Source: an uncultured Candidatus Melainabacteria bacterium
GTDB taxonomy: Bacteria > Cyanobacteriota > Vampirovibrionia > Gastranaerophilales > Gastranaerophilaceae
DNA length: 12,489 nucleotides
Reading direction: 5' to 3'
Assembly (NCBI GenBank): GCA_934675685.1
Contig: CAKURL010000039.1
Coordinates: 1 to 12,489, forward strand
The notes below the pieces were generated by a model. It ran no database searches, was not told the origin of the DNA, and saw only the letters and a program-made list of their open reading frames with translations. How positions within the stretch are numbered: position 1 is the first letter of the stretch; every line of letters begins with the position of its first letter. Both the position numbers and the translations under genes were made by a program. Shown here in pieces: positions 1-5,940 of this stretch.

Positions 1-107
1 ATATTGAAATGGCAAACTACAAAAGAACTTTCCAAGCGAACGTTCAAATGTTCAAACTTCAAAACAACAAGCTTTCAAGCGCGATTTCAAGGCTAAGTCA
101 GGTATAG
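1..107 (+). CDS. Flagellar hook/basal-body protein, C-terminal fragment (5' end outside window)
   Basis: An open frame enters the window (first full codon at position 3) and ends at a TAG at 105-107. The 34 visible residues (IEMANYKRTFQANVQMFKLQ, then NNKLSSAISRLSQV) look like the C-terminal helix shared by flagellar axial proteins (FlgE/FlgF/FlgG/FlgC), where a 'xEMxxxxxxYxxN' pattern packs against the N-terminal helix. The stop codon overlaps the AGGAGG ribosome binding site of the next rod gene, so the two are co-transcribed and probably translationally coupled. Which axial protein it is cannot be decided from this tail; a second FlgF/FlgG-type or hook protein would fit the order. The assignment to the flagellar axial family rests on this short tail plus the neighbours. 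Confidence 0.6.
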   Translation, partial: IEMANYKRTFQANVQMFKLQNNKLSSAISRLSQV

Positions 108-115
108 GAGGTTAA

Positions 116-832
116 ATGTCGTATAATTTACAAGGAATAGTAAGAAAAGCCTCTACAAATTTGACAACAGAATTTGATAGACTGGCTTATATCACTCAAA
201 ACATCGCAAACACGAACACAAACGCCTACAAAGGAATTAGGTTTGAAGATGTGATAGACGCAGATGGCTCTGTTTATGGGGTTGAGCGCAAAGATTTTTC
301 AAAAGGCGCATTTTTAAACACTAAAAACCCGCTAGACGTGGCTCTTGATGGCGCAGGGTTTATCCCAGTCACCACGTTATCTGGAGAAATCAGATACACA
401 AGAGATGGCTCTTTTATGACAAACAAAGAAGGGCTTTTAGTGACCAAAAATGGCGACCTTGTGGGCTCTGGAATTCCTATAGACACAGCAGCAGAAAAAA
501 TCGAAATCCGCCCAAACGGCGACGTTTATACATATAAAAGATTAATAGACGAGCCTGAATACTCCGGAACAATCCCAGTTGTGCAATTTAAAAACCCAGA
601 AGGCTTAAAAGACATGGGCCAAAGCAACTATATGGCTACAGAAGAAGCTGGCTCTATGAAGCTCGTAGTTGACCACCAATTAGTTAAGCAATACGGGGTC
701 GAAACAACAAATGTTGATATGGCAAACGAAATTTATACAATTTCAAGAATAAATGCTTCAATCACAGCGAGCACGTCTTTGATGAAGGCTGTGAACGACA
801 TGTATTCTCAAGCGATGAACATCGCAGAATAG
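116..832 (+). CDS. Flagellar basal-body rod protein, FlgF/FlgG family
   Basis: A 238-residue rod subunit, close to the usual 250-260 residues of FlgF/FlgG. It is exported by the flagellar type III apparatus and polymerises into the rod that crosses the periplasm. The N-terminal helix carries the family signature around residues 25-40 (ITQNIANTNTNAYKG). The middle shows the hallmark block at residues 72-118: 'PLDVALDGAGF', 'YTRDGSF' and 'LLVTKNGDLV'. The C-terminal helix (about 196-238, from 'ETTNVDMANEIYTIS') is the partner coil. There is no cleavable signal peptide, as expected. The start is fixed by AGGAGG at 106-111, 4 nt before the ATG. It is followed after 14 nt by flgB. It is slightly short and its C-terminus is diverged, so FlgF versus FlgG (proximal versus distal rod) is left open; membership of the family is secure. 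Confidence 0.88.
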   Translation: MSYNLQGIVRKASTNLTTEFDRLAYITQNIANTNTNAYKGIRFEDVIDADGSVYGVERKDFSKGAFLNTKNPLDVALDGAGFIPVTTLSGEIRYTRDGSFMTNKEGLLVTKNGDLVGSGIPIDTAAEKIEIRPNGDVYTYKRLIDEPEYSGTIPVVQFKNPEGLKDMGQSNYMATEEAGSMKLVVDHQLVKQYGVETTNVDMANEIYTISRINASITASTSLMKAVNDMYSQAMNIAE

Positions 833-846
833 ATTAAGGAGAAAAA

Positions 847-1206
847 ATGGGACTTTTACCAACACATTTAATGAATTCTTCGCAAAATATGCTTGATTTA
901 ATCTCTGCTCGCCAAGAAGCGCTCGCAGACAACATAGCAAATGTTCACACCCCAAACTACAGAAGAAAAGATGTGGATTTTTCTCAATATTTAAATCAAG
1001 ATAGCGCTTCAAATTTAGAAAGAAAATTAACAGATAAATTTGGCGCAGCGCCGATTGCTTCGGCCTCTGGGGGCAAGAACTTGCCTGCTGAAGACGAACT
1101 TGCTTTAATGCAGAAAAATTATATCTTATATAACGTTGCAACAAAGCAACTAAAAAGCACTATCACGCAAATCAAAACAGCACTAAACGTATCAGCCAAC
1201 GGCTAA
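847..1206 (+). CDS. flgB: Flagellar basal-body rod protein FlgB
   Basis: A 119-residue proximal rod protein, of normal FlgB length (about 115-140). The N-terminal rod signature lies at residues 25-45: 'ALADNIANVHTPNYRRKDVDF', with the Asn-Ile-Ala-Asn...Thr-Pro-Asn-Tyr core typical of FlgB and FlgC. The C-terminal helix (about 80-115) contains 'NYILYNVATKQLKSTITQIK', the usual FlgB ending in which a long helix pairs with the N-terminus. The central part is short and Ala/Ser/Gly rich, as in other FlgB proteins. The SD AAGGAG at 836-841 sits 5 nt before the ATG. It precedes flgC by 10 nt, the conserved flgB-flgC pair. FlgB is thought to sit at the base of the rod next to FliE and the MS ring; fliE, which often follows flgC, is not present here. 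Confidence 0.93.
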   Translation: MGLLPTHLMNSSQNMLDLISARQEALADNIANVHTPNYRRKDVDFSQYLNQDSASNLERKLTDKFGAAPIASASGGKNLPAEDELALMQKNYILYNVATKQLKSTITQIKTALNVSANG

Positions 1207-1216
1207 GGAGTAGATT

Positions 1217-1645
1217 ATGGGTTTATTTAACGCTTTTAATATAGGTCTTGAAGGTCTAAATGTGCACTCAAAACGTGTCGAAATTGCAGCAAAAAACATC
1301 GCAAACCTAGACACTCCAAACTACACAAGAAAAATCCCTTTGATTTCATCAAACGAAGATAATAGCTTCGCTACAGTTTTATCTTCAATGAACGTAGGGG
1401 GCTTTCAAAATGGGCTTGGTGGCGTGAATTATGACGGGATAGTGGAAGACCCTACCCCTGGGGCAAAGATATATAAACCAGGTCACCCAGACGCAGACGA
1501 AAATGGATATATAAGAACTTCAAACACAAACCCCATGGTCGATATGGCAGATGCGGTTATGGCGCAAAGAGCTTATGAAGCTTCCTTAGGGGTTATGACT
1601 ATTTCAAAAGCCATGGCAAGCGCTTCTTTAGAAATTAATAGTTAA
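1217..1645 (+). CDS. flgC: Flagellar basal-body rod protein FlgC
   Basis: A 142-residue proximal rod protein, matching the standard FlgC length (about 135-150). Diagnostic stretches are visible: 'AAKNIANLDTPNYTRK' near residues 24-39; 'KPGHPDADENGYI' near 87-99, a near-invariant FlgC block; and 'NPMVDMADAVMAQRAYEAS' near 105-123, the C-terminal coil motif. An AAGGAG SD lies just upstream of the ATG. It is the last gene of the rod cluster in the window; instead of fliE the next gene is convergent queH. Its TAA (1643-1645) overlaps the TAA of queH on the other strand through a shared TTAA, so no space is left for an intergenic terminator. Confidence 0.95.
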   Translation: MGLFNAFNIGLEGLNVHSKRVEIAAKNIANLDTPNYTRKIPLISSNEDNSFATVLSSMNVGGFQNGLGGVNYDGIVEDPTPGAKIYKPGHPDADENGYIRTSNTNPMVDMADAVMAQRAYEASLGVMTISKAMASASLEINS

Positions 1646-2181
1646 TCTTTTCTGATTGAAAACTCGCAGCCACAATAGCTTTGAGCATACATGTTGTTTT
1701 CTTTTGCGATTTGTCTTGAAATTAAAAAGCCGTTTTGCTTTTTGAAATTATATTCTAAAAATTCAACCCCTGTTTCTTTTTGAATAGTTTTTCCGACTTC
1801 AAAAATCTGGCTAGAATTTTTATGAGGGCTCACGGTTAAAGTTGTGGTGAAACAATCAATCCCTTTTTCTTTTGCGAATTCTGCTGCTTTTTGAAGCCTT
1901 AAATGAAAACATTTTTCGCAGCGCAAACCTTTTTCTGGTTGAAGCTCCAAGCCAGAGATTGTTTCATAAAACTTTCTAATTTCATAATCACAAGAAAAAA
2001 ACTCAAGCCCTAATTTTTCAGAATATTTTTGAAGCTCCAATTTTCTTATTTCATATTCTTTAAATGGAAAAATATTTGGATTATAAAAAAAGACTACAGG
2101 CTCGAAGCCATCTTGCGCAAGCTTTTGAATAGGATAGCTCGCACAAGGAGCGCAACAAGCGTGTAGTACAATCTTTTTCAT
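1642..2181 (-). CDS. queH: Epoxyqueuosine reductase QueH
   Basis: A 179-residue QueH (former DUF208) protein, the non-cobalamin enzyme that reduces epoxyqueuosine to queuosine at the tRNA wobble position, the last step of Q biosynthesis. The family pattern is complete: 'LHACCAPC' at residues 6-13 (Cys9, Cys10, Cys13), 'LRCEKCFHLRL' at 86-96 (Cys88, Cys91), 'TTTLTVSPHK' at 112-121, and 'YCGCEFS' at 169-175 (Cys170, Cys172). In characterised QueH proteins these cysteines hold an Fe-S cluster, a mononuclear iron and a redox pair. It starts 3 nt after the stop of the VKOR-DsbA gene and I see no clear SD of its own, so translation is probably coupled to that gene. No queA, tgt or queF is present in the window. 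It is a cytoplasmic enzyme, unrelated in function to its operon partner apart from shared thiol chemistry. Confidence 0.93.
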   Translation of the reverse strand: MKKIVLHACCAPCASYPIQKLAQDGFEPVVFFYNPNIFPFKEYEIRKLELQKYSEKLGLEFFSCDYEIRKFYETISGLELQPEKGLRCEKCFHLRLQKAAEFAKEKGIDCFTTTLTVSPHKNSSQIFEVGKTIQKETGVEFLEYNFKKQNGFLISRQIAKENNMYAQSYCGCEFSIRKD

Positions 2182-2184
2182 AAC

Positions 2185-3402
2185 TTAGTTATTTTCTTTT
2201 CTTTTTATTGCTAGTTTTATTTTTTGTTCCAATTCGTCATAAGGCATTCCGCCAATATACAAAACGCCATCAATGTCAATTGCAGGAGTTCCTAAAATCC
2301 CAAGGCCATAGGCTTCATCTATTTCTTTTTGAAGCTCTTCTAAGATTTCAGGGCTATATGTGTCGCTTTTTAATTTTGAAATATCTATTCCAATATGAGA
2401 ATTTTCGATTTTGTCAAAAATTTCAGAAGAATCGAAGAAATTGTTGTAATAAAGAATATTTGCAACATCATAAAATTTATTTTGTTTTTTTGCAGCAAGC
2501 CCAACTTTTGCTTCAAAACAAGAAGTTTCGTGACCGCCTAAAGTGTTTGAAATCCTATAATTACAAGAATTATCAAGAGGGAAATTATATTCTTCCACCA
2601 AAATATTTTCTTTTTTTGCAATTTTATGAATCATGATATTAAAAATTTTGCAAAATGGACAGTTAAAATCTGTGTAAATTTTAACTTTGACAAGAGCATC
2701 TTCTTTTCCTAAAATATTACCTTTTACAGCATATTTATTTGTTTTTGCTTCAAAAAATTCTTTTTGCAAACGCTCTTTCTTAAGCTTTGGAGAAAGAATT
2801 GTGGTTGTATCTAAATATACTAAAGTCGAAATAAAAGCAACTAAAAGCACAATAAACAAAACAAAATATTGCTTTGCGCCTGCGATGAAATCTTTTATTG
2901 TTGTTTTAATGTCTGAAATTATGCCTTTTTGAGCAACAAGGGCGATAAGTAAATCAAGAAAATATGTGCAAAAACATAATGCGCAGATTTTATGAATTTT
3001 AAAAATTGAAATAAAAGCTAAAATCATCGATAGCGCAAAAGTCAACAAAGAAATTGTTGCGACATAGCTTCTTGGGTTTTTGAAAACATCAAAAATAGTG
3101 TTTTTGAATTTTTCTTGAATTTTTTCTACAAAAAGCAAGAAAATCAAAATCGAATATACAAAAATGCCCCACAAGGCATTAGGCACCCCAAAAGACAAGC
3201 TATATTTCGTGAGCGCTACGCCGTCGCAGTCGATGAGCTCTGAAATTGTGCAGAAGCTTTTTTGAAATTCAGGCAAAAAATTTGTCTTATAAAAAATGAC
3301 ACTAAGCTCCGCGCTTATTCCAAGGGCAACAAGCGCCAAAATCAATATTAGCCAAAAGGCTCTTTTTGAAAAACTTGATACTTTTGTATTATTTTCTTCC
3401 AT
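2185..3402 (-). CDS. Vitamin K epoxide reductase-DsbA fusion (disulfide-forming membrane protein)
   Basis: A 405-residue two-domain oxidase. Residues about 10-200 form a VKOR domain with some five hydrophobic segments (about 13-37, 77-92, 114-134, 142-158, 179-197). The VKOR loop pair is Cys51/Cys59 ('FCTISELIDCD') and the quinone-side pair is Cys140-Ala-Leu-Cys143. After a linker, residues about 222-400 form a DsbA/thioredoxin-like domain with active site Cys248-Pro-Phe-Cys251 and the cis-Pro loop 'GTPA' at 371-374; Cys280 and Cys295 may form an extra disulfide. By family knowledge the thioredoxin part oxidises exported substrates in the periplasm and passes electrons through the VKOR part to quinone, combining the jobs of DsbA and DsbB. 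Cyanobacteria carry similar fusions. The start is supported by GAGGG about 8 nt upstream. It forms a two-gene unit with queH. Confidence 0.92.
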   Translation of the reverse strand: MEENNTKVSSFSKRAFWLILILALVALGISAELSVIFYKTNFLPEFQKSFCTISELIDCDGVALTKYSLSFGVPNALWGIFVYSILIFLLFVEKIQEKFKNTIFDVFKNPRSYVATISLLTFALSMILAFISIFKIHKICALCFCTYFLDLLIALVAQKGIISDIKTTIKDFIAGAKQYFVLFIVLLVAFISTLVYLDTTTILSPKLKKERLQKEFFEAKTNKYAVKGNILGKEDALVKVKIYTDFNCPFCKIFNIMIHKIAKKENILVEEYNFPLDNSCNYRISNTLGGHETSCFEAKVGLAAKKQNKFYDVANILYYNNFFDSSEIFDKIENSHIGIDISKLKSDTYSPEILEELQKEIDEAYGLGILGTPAIDIDGVLYIGGMPYDELEQKIKLAIKRKENN

Positions 3403-3441
3403 TATCTTTCCCTCTATTTTACGGCAGTCAACTGGCTAATA

Positions 3442-3477
3442 TCTATTATACAACCGGACTACCTCCTTTATAATAGA
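3442..3477 (-). repeat. 9-bp inverted repeat whose loop carries an SD-like sequence
   Basis: In the 104-bp gap between dnaJ and VKOR-DsbA, TCTATTATA (3442-3450) and TATAATAGA (3469-3477) are perfect inverted repeats separated by 18 nt. In a minus-strand transcript the loop reads AAGGAGGTAGTCCGGTTG, which contains a near-perfect anti-16S sequence followed by a possible TTG start. There is no U-run after the stem, so it is not a simple terminator. It may be a binding site, a leader RNA structure, or a chance AT palindrome. Confidence 0.4.
3445..3450 (-). promoter_or_regulatory. Possible -10 box for the VKOR-DsbA/queH unit
   Basis: Read on the minus strand this is a perfect TATAAT, 42 nt before the VKOR-DsbA start codon, which would give a leader of about 35 nt. 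The hexamer 17 nt further upstream (TTATAA) is a poor -35 match, so the call rests on the -10 alone. The box is also part of the 3' arm of the inverted repeat at 3442-3477, so its perfection may be for another reason. Medium to low confidence. Confidence 0.3.
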
Positions 3478-3506
3478 CTAAAGTATAATAAAAGAAAAGA
3501 TAATAT

Positions 3507-4595
3507 TTAAGAATTTAATTTTTTCAATTCTTCGTATAATTTTATAGCTTCAGGGCTCAAATCTTCTTTTAAAACAATCTTGATTTTAGCTACAAAATCG
3601 CCCTTTGAGCCATCTTTCTTTTCAAGGCCCAAGTTTTTCAAGCGCAATTTTTTCCCAGACGAAGTGTTTTTTGGAATTTTTATTTTAATATTTCCGTCTT
3701 TCGGTGTCTTTATTGTTTTTTCCGCGCCCAACACTGCTTCATAAGGCAATAAATCCACTTCTTTTAAAACATCAAAGCCGTCGATTTCAAAATCGTCATC
3801 TTTGATTTTAACGATTAAATAAACATCGCCCATTGAGCCATCTAGCCCTCTTTTTCCTTCGCCTTTTAGTCTTATTTTTTGACCTTCTTTGACGAATTTT
3901 GGAACTTTAAAGGTGATATTTTTAGTTACTTTTTCTAGCCCTGTACCCATGCAATTTGAGCAGAAGCCTTGTTTTGAGCCGTGGCATTGGCTGCATTGTT
4001 GGTAAGAAGAAATAGTCACAGTTTTTTTAGGGCATTTAATTAAATCTTCGACATTCAAAAACACATTTTGAATTATATCAAGGCTTTCTTCTTTAGCTTG
4101 TGGTTTTGAAGCTTGGCTTTGTCTTTGAGAAAAATTTGAAAAACCCCCTCTTGCCCCAGAAGAGAAATTAGAGAAATTCGAAAAATCTCCCCCAAAGCCA
4201 CCGCCAAAATTAGAAGAGCGAGAAGAAGTTCTTGAAAATCCTCCTTGTTGGTTCATGATGTCGCCAAAAATTGCCGAGAAGAAATCAGAAAATCCGCCAG
4301 TATTAGCGCCTGTTGAAGAAAAGTTTGAAAAATTAAACCCTTCAAACCCAGGAGGAGGCGTAAAATCTGCACCTTGAGACCAAGAAGAGCCCAAAGTGTC
4401 ATATCTTTGGCGCTTTTCTTTATCTCCCAAGACTTCATAGGCTTCATTGATGTCTTTGAATTTTGCCTGTGCGTCAGGAGCTTTGTTCACGTCAGGGTGA
4501 TATTTTCTTGCTAATTTTCTATATGCGCTTTTTATTTCAGCGTTTGTTGCGTCTTTTTTGACGCCCAATATTTCATAATAATCTTTGTATTTCAT
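3507..4595 (-). CDS. dnaJ: DnaJ-type Hsp40 co-chaperone with a reduced zinc-finger region
   Basis: A 362-residue J-protein. Residues 1-70 are a full J domain with the catalytic HPD at 33-35, which stimulates the ATPase of DnaK. Residues 75-165 are a Gly/Phe/Ser-rich linker with repeated 'FSNFS'-like units (around 87-94, 137-146 and 151-156). From about 172 the two substrate-binding beta domains follow ('IKCPKKTVTI', 'KVPKFVKEGQKIRLKGEGKRG', 'IKIKIPKNTSSGKKLRL'). Between them only two CxxC motifs remain (Cys201/204 and Cys212/215), whereas classical DnaJ has four CxxCxGxG motifs; at most one zinc can be bound. This places it between type A DnaJ and type B/CbpA proteins. M1 is the canonical J-domain start, but no SD is visible upstream; a TATAAT sits only 3 nt before the ATG. 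It lies 58 nt downstream of upp, so it may be read from that unit. grpE and dnaK are not in the window. Confidence 0.9.
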   Translation of the reverse strand: MKYKDYYEILGVKKDATNAEIKSAYRKLARKYHPDVNKAPDAQAKFKDINEAYEVLGDKEKRQRYDTLGSSWSQGADFTPPPGFEGFNFSNFSSTGANTGGFSDFFSAIFGDIMNQQGGFSRTSSRSSNFGGGFGGDFSNFSNFSSGARGGFSNFSQRQSQASKPQAKEESLDIIQNVFLNVEDLIKCPKKTVTISSYQQCSQCHGSKQGFCSNCMGTGLEKVTKNITFKVPKFVKEGQKIRLKGEGKRGLDGSMGDVYLIVKIKDDDFEIDGFDVLKEVDLLPYEAVLGAEKTIKTPKDGNIKIKIPKNTSSGKKLRLKNLGLEKKDGSKGDFVAKIKIVLKEDLSPEAIKLYEELKKLNS

Positions 4596-4653
4596 ACTAT
4601 TATATTAATATGAAAATCGAAAAAAGTTTTAGTTTTTAATATTTTTTTAATTA

Positions 4654-5322
4654 TTAGTCAACTGTGTTATAAATTCTATCCCCAGCGTCTCCAAGCCCAG
4701 GAAGAATATAGCCTTTTGAATTAAGCTTTTCGTCTTTTGCTGCTGTCACAATTTGGACTTTTGGGAAATTAGAAGTGATTTTTTCAATTCCTTCAGGAGA
4801 AGAAATAAGGCTCATAAACACGATATTTTCTTCTAAAACACCTTTTGAAATGAAGTTTTCAATAGCATCTTTGGCGCTGTTGCCCGTTGCCAACATTGGG
4901 TCTAGAATGATTGTTTTAATTTTTGTTTTATCTTTTATTAATTCTTTTCTTTTGTCATAATACCAAACAGGCTCAAGCGTCTCTTCGTCTCTATACATTC
5001 CAATGTGGTGCACATTTGCAAAAGGAAGAAGCTCTTGTGCGATTTCGCAAAAAATCATGCCAGCTCTTAAAATAGGGGCAATTATCAACTGAGCCGTTTC
5101 GTCAAAAACTTGGCAAGTCGTTTCCATCAAAGGAGTTTGGACTTTCTTTTCTGTCATTTGGATATTTTTTGTCGCTTCCCAAATCAGAAAATACGTAATT
5201 CTTTTAAGAGCATTTTTAAATCTTTCACAATCGGAGTTTTTGTCTCTGATTATAGCCAAATTATGATTTACAAGCGGGTGATTTAAAATAGTTACGTTTT
5301 TTGTTGCCAATGTTTCCATCAT
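4654..5322 (-). CDS. upp: Uracil phosphoribosyltransferase
   Basis: A 222-residue Upp, near the usual 208-215 residues. It converts uracil and PRPP to UMP and diphosphate in pyrimidine salvage, in the cytoplasm. The PRPP-binding loop is 'ILDPMLATGNSA' at 139-150, and the uracil-binding C-terminal block is 'GYILPGLGDAGDRIYNT' at 204-220. 'PILRAG' at 83-88 and 'HIGMYRDEETLEP' at 106-118 are further family blocks. Two start codons are adjacent (5322 and 5319); GAGG is 3 nt before the first and 6 nt before the second, so the second may be the true start, with a difference of one residue. It is preceded by a small uncharacterised gene with a 12-nt gap that holds its SD, so the two form an operon. 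Confidence 0.95.
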   Translation of the reverse strand: MMETLATKNVTILNHPLVNHNLAIIRDKNSDCERFKNALKRITYFLIWEATKNIQMTEKKVQTPLMETTCQVFDETAQLIIAPILRAGMIFCEIAQELLPFANVHHIGMYRDEETLEPVWYYDKRKELIKDKTKIKTIILDPMLATGNSAKDAIENFISKGVLEENIVFMSLISSPEGIEKITSNFPKVQIVTAAKDEKLNSKGYILPGLGDAGDRIYNTVD

Positions 5323-5334
5323 ATTCCTCTATTT

Positions 5335-5694
5335 CTATTGGTATGTTTTTTGGTTTGATAAAGCTTGAAAGAACTCATCTGTCATTTCAATGGCTTTTTC
5401 TAAATTATAACCCCTTGAAACAAAAAAATCACATATTTCGTTATAAGATTCTACTTTTTGAGGATCTTCCAAGAAGCTTTTGCAAGAATTGATTACGCTA
5501 GGATTAGACGCACCAACTTTTGCTTTGTTGATTGCACCCAACATTTCCATAGAACAAGACATATCCACGCCCAAATCCTTTTCTTCCATCTGTGCGCTTT
5601 GAGGCGCTTTTTGGCATTGCGCAGCCACAGAAGGGATTTCTTGTCTTCTTGGATTTACATAGTTATTCATATCGCAAGCTATGTCGTTGTTCAT
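5335..5694 (-). CDS. Uncharacterised small protein upstream of upp
   Basis: A 119-residue protein of unknown function. A longer reading from 5712 is possible, but the SD AGGAGA (plus-strand 5701-5706) lies 6 nt before the ATG at 5694, which decides the start. Residues 1-50 are polar, Asn/Gln rich and probably disordered, with scattered cysteines (Cys7, 27, 47). Residues about 50-119 look helical: 'SMEMLGAINKAKV', then 'SCKSFLEDPQKVESYNEICDFFVSRG' and 'NLEKAIEMTDEFFQAL'. No signal peptide, membrane segment or catalytic motif is visible. Its stop is 12 nt from upp, so it is co-transcribed with uracil salvage, though nothing in its sequence suggests an enzyme. It may be a lineage-restricted regulator or adaptor; that is only a guess. 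Confidence 0.75.
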   Translation of the reverse strand: MNNDIACDMNNYVNPRRQEIPSVAAQCQKAPQSAQMEEKDLGVDMSCSMEMLGAINKAKVGASNPSVINSCKSFLEDPQKVESYNEICDFFVSRGYNLEKAIEMTDEFFQALSNQKTYQ

Positions 5695-5700
5695 TCTTAC

Positions 5701-5706
5701 TCTCCT
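5701..5706 (-). promoter_or_regulatory. Ribosome binding site that decides the start of the upp-upstream gene
   Basis: AGGAGA on the minus strand, 6 nt before the ATG at 5694-5692. The alternative upstream ATG at 5712 has no SD and would place this motif inside the coding region, so the shorter protein is preferred. Confidence 0.7.
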
Positions 5707-5876
5707 AAGCATAAACGTGCTTTTTGGTTTATTTTCCTAACAATCTTCTTATATACAAAACATGTACAAAATTTTTTTTGCTATTTTTCTTTAAAATATT
5801 TTTGATATCCACCAAAAATTTATATTTCTTCATATTTTAGCGCGTACAGAAAGGAAATGCAAGAATTTTATAACAA

Positions 5877-5909
5877 AATAGCGCAAGAATATTAATTTCT
5901 CGCGCTATT
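5877..5909 (-). terminator. Rho-independent-like terminator downstream of gyrB
   Basis: Read on the minus strand, AATAGCGCGAG and CTTGCGCTATT form an 11-bp stem (one G-U pair) around an 11-nt AT loop, about 32 nt past the gyrB stop. The stem runs straight into TTGTTATAAAATT, a moderate T-rich tail. The GC-rich core (GCGC) stands out from the AT-rich background. The tail is interrupted, so efficiency may be partial. It separates gyrB from the small gene-upp unit. Confidence 0.7.
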
Positions 5910-5940
5910 ATTGTAGTTTTTTATATTTTATGTTTCAGCT

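Noticed and set aside
758..1144. 128-codon minus-strand frame opposite flgB
   Set aside because: It overlaps two well-supported flagellar genes on the other strand and has no recognisable product.
2208..2636. 142-codon plus-strand frame opposite VKOR-DsbA
   Set aside because: It is antisense to the DsbA domain with its clear CPFC and GTPA motifs; the product is low-complexity.
5800..5819. Hairpin TTTTTG...CAAAAA downstream of gyrB
   Set aside because: Only six AT-rich pairs with an 8-nt loop; the GC-rich hairpin at 5877-5909 is the better terminator.
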